From: DATHBP01 sp035296085
GTDB taxonomy: Bacteria; Actinomycetota; Actinomycetes; Propionibacteriales; Nocardioidaceae
Reading direction: 5' to 3'
Length of the DNA stretch: 14,383 nt
NCBI GenBank assembly: GCA_035296085.1
Contig: DATHBP010000167.1
Span: forward strand, 1 to 14,383
Shown here: piece after piece, positions 1 to 6,654 of the stretch
Layout: every line of letters begins with the position of its first letter
Position numbering within the stretch: position 1 is the stretch's first letter
Translations under genes and position numbers: made by a program
Notes under the pieces: model-generated
Database searches by the model: none
The model's input: the letters and a program-made list of their open reading frames with translations, nothing else
Told to the model about the DNA's origin: nothing

Positions 1-443
1 ACCCAGGTAGCGCCGGCGTTGCGCAGGTCGGTCTGCAGGCTCGGCCACGACGTCACGGTCCGCCCCTTCAGCACGTCGGCCTCCGCGAGCGTCCACGGCC
101 CGTGGCAGATGGCAGCCACGGGCTTGTGGTCGTCGAAGAACGCCTTGACGAATGCGACCGCGTCCTCGTCCATGCGCAGCTGATCGGGGTTCGCCACGCC
201 CCCCGGAAGCACCAGCGCGTCGAAGTCGTCGACCGTGACGTCGTCGAACGTTGCGTCCACGGTGAAGGTGTCGGCCGGGTCGAGGTGGTTGAACGCCTGC
301 ACCTTCCCCGGCTCGGTGGAGACCAGCCGCGGTGTGCCGCCGGCCTCCTCCACCGCCTTCCATGGTTCGGTGAGCTCGACCTGCTCGATGCCTTCTGTCG
401 CGACTGCGAACGCCACTCGCTTGCCACGCAGCTCATCGCTCAT
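1..443 (-). CDS. DJ-1/PfpI family protein (type 1 glutamine amidotransferase-like), C-terminus outside window
   Basis: Reading the minus strand from the ATG at 443 gives 147 codons with no stop before the window edge, so the gene is truncated here. It matches the DJ-1/PfpI fold. It starts with a beta strand (RVAFAVATEGIEQVEL, conserved acid around E23), has an ALVLPGG strand-turn near residues 76-82, and a nucleophile elbow AICHGPW with Cys113 followed by His114. Proteins of this group (PfpI/YhbO/YraA type) are cytosolic and are described as stress-protective glyoxalase/deglycase or peptidase-like enzymes; the exact substrate cannot be read from sequence. A purine-rich AGGGGA lies about 9 bases upstream of the ATG. 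It diverges from the aldo/keto reductase gene across 112 bases. Both could handle reactive carbonyls, but that link is only inference. Confidence 0.9.
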   Translation of the reverse strand, partial: MSDELRGKRVAFAVATEGIEQVELTEPWKAVEEAGGTPRLVSTEPGKVQAFNHLDPADTFTVDATFDDVTVDDFDALVLPGGVANPDQLRMDEDAVAFVKAFFDDHKPVAAICHGPWTLAEADVLKGRTVTSWPSLQTDLRNAGATW

Positions 444-555
444 GTCTCGGTCCCCTCGCTTTCCGCCGTCTCAGGTATGCGACGGCTACCCGAGCCGATC
501 ACGGGCAAACGTCACTCGCCGTAGGGTGAGCCGGCCGGCATCGAGGAGGTAGCGC

Positions 556-1416
556 ATGCAGCAAAGACGGCTCGGGGACGCGACGGTGGGGGCCATCGGG
601 CTGGGCGCGATGCCGATGTCGTTCCAGGTGCGGCCGGAGCGGGCGCAGTCGATCTCGACGATCCACGCGGCGCTCGACGAAGGTGTGACGCTCATCGACA
701 CCGCTGATGCCTACACGCCCGACGACCGCCCGCCCGGCCACAACGAGGAGCTGGTAGCCGAGGCACTGGCTGCGTACGGCCGGGGGGCCGACGACGTCAT
801 GGTGGCCACGAAGGGCGGCCACACCCGCGACGGCGCCGAGTGGAACCTCAACGGTCGCCCGGACTACCTGCGGAAGGCGTGCGAGGCGTCGCTGCGCCGC
901 CTGCGGGTCGAGGCGATAGGGCTCTACCAGCATCACCGGCCGGATCCAGCGGTGCCGTACGAAGACACGATCGGCGCGCTGAAAGGGCTACTCGAGGCAG
1001 GACTCGTCGTCCGAGCCGGGATATCCAACGCCGACGTCGACCAGATCGGGATCGCCGCGCAGATTCTCGGTGCCGGACTGGTTGCCGTGCAGAACGAGTT
1101 CTCGCCGAAGTTCCGCTCCAGCGAGACCGAGCTGGCGCTCTGCGCGGAGCTCGGGATGGCGTTCCTTCCCTGGAGCCCGTTGGGCGGCAGCAGCTCGGCC
1201 AAGGAACTGGGTTCGGCGTACCGGCCGTTCGCCGAGGTGGGGAAACGGCACGACGTCAGCCCGCAGCGGGTGTGCCTCGCGTGGATGCTGGCGAAGTCAC
1301 CTGTGATCATCCCGATTCCCGGTGCCAGCCGGCCAGCGACGATCCGCGACTCCGCGGCGGCCACAAACCTCGAACTCAGCGCCGAGGAGATCGACGAGCT
1401 GGACGCCACTGGCTGA
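556..1416 (+). CDS. Aldo/keto reductase
   Basis: The 286-residue protein is an NADPH-dependent aldo/keto reductase, a soluble TIM-barrel enzyme reducing aldehydes or ketones. The usual catalytic tetrad is visible: Asp48 and Tyr53 in LIDTADAY, Lys86 in ATKGG, and His127 in LYQHHRPD. The cofactor-binding end is typical: NEFSP near 179-183, PWSPLGG near 205-211, and IPIPGAS late in the chain. The start is fixed by a strong GGAGG at 545-549, six bases before the ATG. The length is slightly short of the common 300-330 residues but the barrel looks complete. The gene ends 16 bases from the convergent CHAD gene. Substrate is unknown. Confidence 0.93.
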   Translation: MQQRRLGDATVGAIGLGAMPMSFQVRPERAQSISTIHAALDEGVTLIDTADAYTPDDRPPGHNEELVAEALAAYGRGADDVMVATKGGHTRDGAEWNLNGRPDYLRKACEASLRRLRVEAIGLYQHHRPDPAVPYEDTIGALKGLLEAGLVVRAGISNADVDQIGIAAQILGAGLVAVQNEFSPKFRSSETELALCAELGMAFLPWSPLGGSSSAKELGSAYRPFAEVGKRHDVSPQRVCLAWMLAKSPVIIPIPGASRPATIRDSAAATNLELSAEEIDELDATG

Positions 1417-1438
1417 GAGTCAGCGGAATGGCTCAGCC
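1411..1438. terminator. Candidate bidirectional hairpin between convergent genes
   Basis: GGCTGAG (1411-1417) and CTCAGCC (1432-1438) form a perfect 7-base stem around a 14-base loop. The left arm contains the TGA stop of the aldo/keto reductase gene and the right arm contains the reverse-complemented stop of the CHAD gene. No U-tract follows on either strand, so an intrinsic terminator is possible but not shown. Confidence 0.35.
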
Positions 1439-2320
1439 GGCAAGCGCCCTGGCCGCATGCCGAGCTGCCGCCTGGGCCTTGCGCACGGGCTCGAGGTCCG
1501 CGCGGAACGCAGCGAGCTCGGCCTCCTCACGAGCCAGCAGCCAGCGCGCTGCGTCCGCCGTCGTCGGCCGGACCCGCCGGTCCGCGGCGATGCCGCCGAG
1601 CGTCGCCACCGACACGACCGCGTCCTGGTGCCGACCGAGCTGGTCCTGCAGCGCCTTGGCCGCCTCCGCGAGCCGACGCGCCTGCTTGCCGATCACCGGC
1701 TCAGCGCATTCGGCTGCATACCGCGTTTGCTTCGCCCGGATGCGGGCCTGGTGCCAGCCCTCGTCGTCGGCGCTCTCGTCGAGCCACTTCAGCCGACGGT
1801 GCATCGTCTCCCAGCTCTCGTAGACGAGCTGAGGGAGCACCCGGGCGGCGGGTTGCTGCGCGGCATCAGTCGTGGGCGGAGTACGCACGGCGCGGCGTAG
1901 CCGGGCGTGCAACGTCTGGTACATGCCGTCTTGCACCGCGGCGGAAGCCCGGGCCAAACCGTGTCGCTCCCGCCTCGCCAGCAGCGCGTCGACCTCGGCG
2001 AGCCCGGCCCGGGTGTCGGGGGGCGCCGCCGCGGCGAACTCCGACACCCGGTGGCGATGCACCGCGAGATCCCGAGCGGGACCCAGCTCGCCGGCGAGAG
2101 CCCGCAGATCGGCGCGCAACGCTTGCGTCTGTCTCGAGTCGAGGAAGTCGCGGAACAGCCTCAGATCACCGCGCAGCCGTCGGCACGCCACCCGCAGCTG
2201 GTGAACACCGGCGGCGCCCTCGTCACGAAGGGTGCTGCCGGCATCGTCGAAGCGCTCGACGTCGGCGCCCAGCCGCTCGAGCAGGACATCTGCGATGGTC
2301 TGCTGCTCGGTATCTACCAT
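1433..2320 (-). CDS. CHAD domain-containing protein
   Basis: A 295-residue all-alpha protein with two CHAD repeats. The first conserved block, GVHQLRVACRRLRGDLRLF, sits at about 39-56 with His40, Arg43, Arg47 and Arg48. The second, WHQARIRAKQTRYAAE at 189-204, has His190, Arg193, Lys197, Arg200 and Tyr201. CHAD domains bind inorganic polyphosphate through these basic residues, and some associate with polyphosphate granules. There is no CYTH (triphosphatase) domain, so this is a stand-alone CHAD protein. The ATG at 2320 is chosen because the longer open frame reaches 2500 and would overlap the end of the neighbouring hydrolase gene with low-complexity sequence. No clear Shine-Dalgarno precedes 2320. 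It follows the hydrolase gene by 65 bases and may be cotranscribed with it. Confidence 0.88.
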   Translation of the reverse strand: MVDTEQQTIADVLLERLGADVERFDDAGSTLRDEGAAGVHQLRVACRRLRGDLRLFRDFLDSRQTQALRADLRALAGELGPARDLAVHRHRVSEFAAAAPPDTRAGLAEVDALLARRERHGLARASAAVQDGMYQTLHARLRRAVRTPPTTDAAQQPAARVLPQLVYESWETMHRRLKWLDESADDEGWHQARIRAKQTRYAAECAEPVIGKQARRLAEAAKALQDQLGRHQDAVVSVATLGGIAADRRVRPTTADAARWLLAREEAELAAFRADLEPVRKAQAAARHAARALAG

Positions 2321-2385
2321 TGGGGAAGTACACCAGACGGCTCCCGCCGGGCTCGCGGCTCGTAGCTCCGGCCGGGAGTTCCCAC

Positions 2386-3279
2386 CTACGGACGCCCCAT
2401 CAGCCAGGCATGCGTGCGACCGATGTCGGTGAGCAGCGTCAGATGTCCGTCGTCGGGTGACAGCTCGAAGTTGACACCGGGAACGTGCTCGCCAAGCCAC
2501 TGGCCATGCGCGAACGGAACCATGAGGTCGTGCGCGCCTTGGATGAGGCGCACAGGCACCGCGATGTCAGCAAGGTCGAATCCCCAGTTCCGCGTGAACG
2601 CCACGTCGTCGTCGAGCCAGCCGTTGGCGTCGGTCCTCAGGCCCGATGTCATCCACGCGTACATGAAGGTCGCCAGGTCACCACTCATGACGGCCTTGTC
2701 CACCGGGGGGAGGAGCGTCTCCATCTGCATGAGGAGCGTGGCGGACGTGGAGGCGAGGAAACCTGCGCGCTGCGAGTCCAGGTAGTCGCGGAGCGTCTGC
2801 TCCCCCGCGAGCGCGGCGCCGAACTCCTCGACGTTGTCCTCGCCCATGCCGGCCAGCCAGTCGAGACCCTCCGCTCCGTACGGGGCCACCCCGGCAAGGC
2901 ACACCGCCGCCACCACCCGCTCGGGCAGCAGGGCGGCACATGCCAGGACGTGCGGCCCACCGCCGGAGACTCCCCAGGTGCGGAAGCGACGCACGCCCAG
3001 AGCGTCGGCGATCGCTGCCGTGTCGCTCACTACGTCGGCGACCGTGCGACCGACGTGGCGGTCGGAGCCCCCGTAGCCCGCCCGGTCGAAGCCGACCAGT
3101 CGGATACCCCGCGCCTGCGCATCATCGGCCCACGGGCCGGCCAGGAGTCCCGAGCCCGGTGTCCCGTGATGCACGATCACGAGTGCGCCGGCCGGATCGC
3201 CCGCTTCGTACGCGTGCAGCGTTCGCCCGTCTGCAGTGCGAACGTCGAACTCGTGTGTGGGTGCGATGGCCGCGGTCAT
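2386..3279 (-). CDS. Alpha/beta hydrolase
   Basis: The 297-residue protein is an alpha/beta-hydrolase-fold enzyme. The oxyanion-hole motif HHGTPGSG is at 37-44, and the nucleophile elbow WGVSGGGPH at 102-110 contains Ser105. The acid is Asp251 in QGAHDLMVP and the base His279 in DDGHLTLL, so the full Ser-Asp-His triad is present. It has a cap region of about 100 residues between strands 6 and 7 and no signal peptide, so a cytosolic location is expected. Family members hydrolyse esters, lactones, epoxides or peptides; nothing here fixes the substrate. It is transcribed away from the rpf-like gene, with 295 bases between the two starts, and the CHAD gene follows on the same strand. Confidence 0.9.
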   Translation of the reverse strand: MTAAIAPTHEFDVRTADGRTLHAYEAGDPAGALVIVHHGTPGSGLLAGPWADDAQARGIRLVGFDRAGYGGSDRHVGRTVADVVSDTAAIADALGVRRFRTWGVSGGGPHVLACAALLPERVVAAVCLAGVAPYGAEGLDWLAGMGEDNVEEFGAALAGEQTLRDYLDSQRAGFLASTSATLLMQMETLLPPVDKAVMSGDLATFMYAWMTSGLRTDANGWLDDDVAFTRNWGFDLADIAVPVRLIQGAHDLMVPFAHGQWLGEHVPGVNFELSPDDGHLTLLTDIGRTHAWLMGRP

Positions 3280-3322
3280 GGCTCGCCAGCGTACGACCCG
3301 CCCCGGGAGATCTGACCCCGGC

Positions 3323-3352
3323 TTGTGTGTCCGGCCGTCCTGCGTCTACGGT
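3323..3352 (+). promoter_or_regulatory. Candidate promoter for the riboswitch-rpf transcript
   Basis: TTGTGT (3323-3328) and TACGGT (3347-3352) are separated by 18 bases and resemble the -35 and -10 elements of a housekeeping-sigma promoter. Transcription would begin near 3360, just before the first riboswitch stem at 3372, which fits. This is a motif match only. Confidence 0.4.
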
Positions 3353-3371
3353 CGCAGGGTCCCCGACGGGG

Positions 3372-3559
3372 GCCGCCTGGCGGACGCCAAATCCTGCCCG
3401 CCGACCAGGCGTACGCACCGAACCGACGAGGGCAGGAGCGGGGGAACCGGTGAATCCGGCGCTTCGGCGCCTAGGGGTGAAGCCGCAGGAAGCGCAGCGC
3501 GCTCCGTGCGGCCGGGCGAACTTCTCCGTCCGAACCCGACAGCTCACCTCGCAGGCGGC
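3372..3559 (+). promoter_or_regulatory. c-di-AMP riboswitch (ydaO/yuaA class)
   Basis: Conserved blocks of the ydaO class occur in the right order: GACGCCAAATCCTG (3383-3396), GAGCGGGGGAACCGG (3436-3450), GGGGTGAAGCC (3474-3484), and the 3' core CCGAACCCGACAGCTCACCTCG (3530-3551). Paired elements support the fold. The closing P1 is GCCGCCTG (3372-3379) with CAGGCGGC (3552-3559). TCCTGCCC (3392-3399) pairs with GGGCAGGA (3430-3437). A UUCG-capped hairpin GGCGC/GCGCC spans 3458-3471. GCCGCA (3482-3487) pairs with TGCGGC (3507-3512), and CGGG (3513-3516) with CCCG (3535-3538). This class binds cyclic di-AMP, normally turns expression off, and is known upstream of rpf-type cell-wall hydrolase genes in Actinobacteria. 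Only 15 bases separate P1 from the start codon. Confidence 0.93.
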
Positions 3560-3566
3560 GGAGAGG
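3560..3566 (+). promoter_or_regulatory. Ribosome-binding site abutting riboswitch P1
   Basis: GGAGAGG begins on the base directly after the 3' strand of riboswitch stem P1 and lies eight bases before the rpf ATG. Two upstream segments can pair with it: CTTCTCC at 3521-3527 (all seven positions, one G-U) and ACCTC at 3546-3550 (with GAGGT at 3563-3567). This makes it the likely control point. Confidence 0.65.
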
Positions 3567-3574
3567 TTGCTGTC

Positions 3575-4057
3575 ATGGCTCATGTCCGCGCGCGCTCGAC
3601 CTCCCGACTCGAGCGACTCCGTCGCCCCGTTGCCCTCGGTGGCGCCGCACTCGCTGCCTGCGTCCTTCCGCTGGGCAGCATCGGCGGGACTGCGGACGCT
3701 GCGACGTCCCACACGTGGAACCGCCTGGCCGAGTGCGAGTCCGGCGGCAACTGGCACATCAACACGGGCAACGGCTACTACGGCGGCCTCCAGTTCAGCG
3801 CAACGACGTGGCGCAGCTTCGGTGGCGGCAAGTACGCCGACCGAGCCGACCTCGCCACCCGCCTTGAGCAGATCGACATCGCAGAGAACGTCCTGCGCGT
3901 GCAGGGCTGGGGAGCGTGGCCGGCATGTTCGCAGAAACTCGGGCTGACCGCGGCCGATGCGCGCGCGCGTGACGCGCAGGCGGAGATGGTGGCGCCGGCG
4001 AAGTACGGTCGCCAGACCCTGCCCGGGCACACCGACGTGGGTGTCGAGCCCGAGTAG
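3575..4057 (+). CDS. Secreted Rpf-like transglycosylase (resuscitation-promoting factor domain)
   Basis: The 160-residue product has an N-terminal signal peptide: an Arg-rich start, a hydrophobic segment at about 19-38, and a likely cleavage after TADA (residue 42). A single Rpf/transglycosylase-like domain covers about 46-122. The motif CESGGNW (54-60) contains the catalytic Glu55; NTGNGYYGGLQFS follows at 63-75; Cys54 and Cys118 are placed for the known Rpf disulfide. Such enzymes cleave peptidoglycan glycan strands outside the cell and promote wall remodelling and resuscitation of dormant cells. There is no LysM, LytM or G5 domain, so it is a minimal form with a short C-terminal tail. GGAGAGG at 3560-3566, eight bases before the ATG, fixes the start. 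The upstream open frame is riboswitch RNA, not protein. Expression is predicted to respond to cyclic di-AMP. Confidence 0.93.
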   Translation: MAHVRARSTSRLERLRRPVALGGAALAACVLPLGSIGGTADAATSHTWNRLAECESGGNWHINTGNGYYGGLQFSATTWRSFGGGKYADRADLATRLEQIDIAENVLRVQGWGAWPACSQKLGLTAADARARDAQAEMVAPAKYGRQTLPGHTDVGVEPE

Positions 4058-4084
4058 CGCCGTGCGTGCATGCCCCCGACGGCT

Positions 4085-5170
4085 TCAAGCAGAGCTAGCC
4101 GCTCGGACGAGCTCTAGATGCCGTTCGTCGATCAGTCCGAGTCCCCGCGCGTGCACGGCGGCGGCCATCGCGTCGCTTACCAGCAGCATCGGCACCCCCA
4201 GGTGGTGCAGCTCGGAAGCGAGCTCGCGCACCCGGGCGGTCCGCCGCGGTGAGTGTGGCGGTACGTCGCGGATATAGACGGCGTGTATGCGCCCGGGATG
4301 GGTGCGGGCGACCGCCGCGTACGCCTGCGGGTCGTGCTGACCACTGTCCCCGACCAGCACCCAGCGCAGCTGCGGGTGCTCGCTGAGCAGTCCGGTGAGG
4401 ATCCTGACCTTGACCGCCTCGCTGCGCTCACGGAACAGCCATGTTCCACCAGGGCCCCAGTCGGTGAGGATCAGTGGGCCGGCCGGAAAGCCGTGGCGCG
4501 CCAGGAAGCTGTCCAACATGGCATGCAGGTTCCAGGCGCCGGTCGAGACGTAGAAGACCGGCGCTCGGCCGGCGTCTCCGGCGACCAGGGCACGGTAGAG
4601 CTGGGCGACCCCGGGGATCGGCACGCGTTCTGTCGCCGAAAGCAGCAGTGTCGTACGCAGCGCCTCGAAGGCTCTGGTGAGCCCGGTATGGATGACGGTG
4701 TCGTCGAGGTCGCTCACTACCCCGAGCCGGGCCGACGGGTCGACGACGAGCAGCCTTCCCGGTGCCGGCGGGGCACTCACGTCGGTCAGCCGCAGCAGCA
4801 GGGGGTGCCAGCCCGGCGCCAGGCCGGGCATCCTGAGCGCGGCGTCGACGTAGCCCTCGCGCCCCGAGACGGCCCGAGCCGACGTCCCCCCGACCTCCAC
4901 GAGCACCTCGTGGCCGGGTACGTCCACGCTGAGATAGCGCGCCAAGGCGCTCAGCACGGCGCCGGCTCGCCCATGGCGTACCGCCGGCTTGACCCGTCGC
5001 AGCACTACACGCGCCCGTACATGTGCGCGGGTCGCTGTTCCGTGGCCGACATACGGCAGGACGCTGAGGCGCCATCCGGAGCGGGAGCGCAAGGTGGCCT
5101 CGAGTCGTGCGTCGATGACCTGCTCGGCGCGGATGATCCAGCGGGCAGCGGCCAGCCGCATGCGAGCCAT
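4085..5170 (-). CDS. App1-type phosphatase domain protein (DUF2183 family)
   Basis: The 361-residue protein has a C-terminal App1 catalytic domain (HAD-like, phosphatidate phosphatase App1 family) from about residue 148. The HAD motif DxDxT is at 154-158 (DLDDT, preceded by VVS and followed by VIHTG). Motif II is YVSTGAWN with Thr210, motif III Lys254, and the acidic GDSGQHDP with Asp275 comes next. The 147-residue N-terminal half is beta-rich and typical of bacterial relatives. In yeast, App1 dephosphorylates phosphatidic acid; bacterial substrates are not established, so a lipid phosphatase role is inference. No signal peptide is seen. The gene is convergent with the rpf-like gene (27 bases apart) and divergent from the deiminase gene (92 bases between starts). 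Confidence 0.85.
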   Translation of the reverse strand: MARMRLAAARWIIRAEQVIDARLEATLRSRSGWRLSVLPYVGHGTATRAHVRARVVLRRVKPAVRHGRAGAVLSALARYLSVDVPGHEVLVEVGGTSARAVSGREGYVDAALRMPGLAPGWHPLLLRLTDVSAPPAPGRLLVVDPSARLGVVSDLDDTVIHTGLTRAFEALRTTLLLSATERVPIPGVAQLYRALVAGDAGRAPVFYVSTGAWNLHAMLDSFLARHGFPAGPLILTDWGPGGTWLFRERSEAVKVRILTGLLSEHPQLRWVLVGDSGQHDPQAYAAVARTHPGRIHAVYIRDVPPHSPRRTARVRELASELHHLGVPMLLVSDAMAAAVHARGLGLIDERHLELVRAASSA

Positions 5171-5196
5171 CAGGCGACGGTATTCGACTACGTCGC

Positions 5197-5226
5197 TTGA
5201 GGCTCCGTGGGCCCCGACGCTACGGT
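5197..5226 (+). promoter_or_regulatory. Candidate promoter for the hutF-like gene
   Basis: TTGAGG (5197-5202) and TACGGT (5221-5226) are 18 bases apart, the same spacing and -10 hexamer as the candidate promoter of the rpf transcript. The predicted start near 5233 leaves a leader of about 30 bases before the ATG at 5263. The upstream TTG start codon in the same frame would coincide with the -35 element, which favours the later ATG. Motif match only. Confidence 0.35.
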
Positions 5227-5262
5227 CGCCCGGGTGAGACCAGAGCGCTGCATCCGCCGCGG

Positions 5263-6654
5263 ATGAGCGCAGCGCCGTTCCGTGCGGATCTCGGCGGGGC
5301 GCCGAGACGGCTGTTCCACTGTGAGCGGGCCTGGCTCGGCGGTCCCAGCCCCGTGGCCGACGTGTTGATCGACACGGCAGGCGACCGCATCACCGCTGTG
5401 TCGCCAGGTGCCGTGGCGCCGCCTGACGCTACCCGGTTACCCGGGCTCACCCTGCCTGGTCTGGTCAACACCCACTCCCACGTGTTCCACCGGGCCATCC
5501 GAGGGCGTACGCACACCGGCACGGCGGACTTCTGGCAGTGGCGCAGCGCGATGTACGCCGTGGCCGAGCGGCTCGACCCCGACAGCTTGTACACGCTCGC
5601 CCGGGCGACGTACGCCGAGATGGCCGTGTCCGGGGTGACCAGCGTCGGTGAGTTTCACTACCTGCACGCGGGTCCTGCCGGCAGGCCTTACGCGAACCCG
5701 AACGCCATGGGAGAGGCGGTCATCCGAGCGGCGAACGACGCCGGGTTGCGCATCACGCTGCTCGATGCGTGCTACCTGCAGTCCGATGTGGGCGGCTCGC
5801 CTCTGGTCGGTGTGCAGCAGCGCTTCGGCGACGGGTCGTGGCAGGCATGGGTGGAGCGGGTGGGCCAGCTCGCGCCGCCCGAGGAGCTGGCGCGGATCGG
5901 GGTCGCGATCCACAGCGTGCGCGCCGTGCCACGCGCTGCGCTGTCGCCGGTGGCTGAGTACGCTCACGGCCATCACCTGCCGCTGCACGTGCACGTCTCC
6001 GAGCAACCGGCTGAGAACCGTGCGAGTGCGGAGACCTATGGCATCACCCCGACCGCTGTGCTGGCCGGCGAGGGAGTCCTCGGCGCGATGACCACGGCCA
6101 TCCATGCCACCCACCTGACCGGAGCCGACATCGAGCTTCTCGGCGCCTCCCGTACCTCGATCAGCATGTGCTGTACGACCGAGCGCGACCTGGCCGACGG
6201 GATAGGACCGGCGGTCCGGCTCACTCGGGCCGGTTCGCCGCTATGCGTCGGCAGCGACTCGCAGGCAGTGATCGATCTCTGGGAAGAGGGTCGCGCGATC
6301 GAGCTGCACGAACGGCTGCGCACCGGCACGCGCGGACACCTGCGCGCGGAGGAGATTGCCAGGGCGCTGACCGCCAACGGGGCCGCCTCGATCGGCTGGG
6401 ACGCCGGCCGGATCGCCGTCGGCGCCCTTGCCGACCTCGTCACAGTGCGGCTGGACTCGCCACGAACCGCCGGCGCGCGAGCAGATGACTTGTTGGCCGC
6501 GGCGCTCTTCTCGGCGACCTCGGCGGACGTCACCACCGTTGTCGTCGGGAGCCGGGTGATCGTCGACGGCGGACGTCACTGCCTGGTCCCAGACGTAGGC
6601 GAGTCCTTGACGGCGGCGATCGCCGCGTGCTTCGGTCAGACCGCGAACACCTGA
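5263..6654 (+). CDS. hutF: Formimidoylglutamate deiminase (HutF-like amidohydrolase)
   Basis: The 463-residue product belongs to the metal-dependent amidohydrolase superfamily and best fits HutF, which converts N-formimino-L-glutamate to N-formyl-L-glutamate plus ammonia in histidine degradation. Metal and catalytic residues are visible: His71 and His73 in NTHSHVFHR, His217 in AIHSVRAV, His242/His244 in HVHVSEQ, His281/284, and Asp332 in GSDSQA. The block CCTTERDLADGI (303-314) resembles the HutF signature (CPTTE-x-x-LxDG). The length matches the family's roughly 450-460 residues from the ATG at 5263; an in-frame TTG at 5197 would add 22 residues unlike the family and overlap the promoter. 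The ribosome-binding site is weak. No other hut gene is in view. Other amidohydrolase deaminases (guanine deaminase, SAH deaminase) are less likely. Its last 19 bases overlap the convergent VOC gene. Confidence 0.82.
   Translation: MSAAPFRADLGGAPRRLFHCERAWLGGPSPVADVLIDTAGDRITAVSPGAVAPPDATRLPGLTLPGLVNTHSHVFHRAIRGRTHTGTADFWQWRSAMYAVAERLDPDSLYTLARATYAEMAVSGVTSVGEFHYLHAGPAGRPYANPNAMGEAVIRAANDAGLRITLLDACYLQSDVGGSPLVGVQQRFGDGSWQAWVERVGQLAPPEELARIGVAIHSVRAVPRAALSPVAEYAHGHHLPLHVHVSEQPAENRASAETYGITPTAVLAGEGVLGAMTTAIHATHLTGADIELLGASRTSISMCCTTERDLADGIGPAVRLTRAGSPLCVGSDSQAVIDLWEEGRAIELHERLRTGTRGHLRAEEIARALTANGAASIGWDAGRIAVGALADLVTVRLDSPRTAGARADDLLAAALFSATSADVTTVVVGSRVIVDGGRHCLVPDVGESLTAAIAACFGQTANT

Noticed and set aside
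522..527. TAGGGT as a -10 element for the aldo/keto reductase gene
   Set aside because: No acceptable -35 at the right distance; left uncalled.
2341..2378. Imperfect hairpin (CTCCCG/CGGGAG and CCGG/CCGG with a bulge) between the hydrolase and CHAD genes
   Set aside because: Stem is interrupted, no U-tract follows on either strand, and the two genes read in the same direction; too weak to call a terminator.
3236..3574. 113-residue N-terminal extension of the Rpf-like frame
   Set aside because: This stretch is riboswitch RNA and the promoter; a signal peptide begins right at the ATG at 3575.
4059..4083. GCCGT/ACGGC stem between the rpf-like and App1-type genes
   Set aside because: Only five pairs with a 15-base loop and no U-tract; expected by chance in such sequence.
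5437..6114. 225-codon open frame antisense to the hutF-like gene
   Set aside because: GC-rich shadow frame rich in Arg, Gly and His, with no recognisable domain, opposite a well-conserved enzyme.
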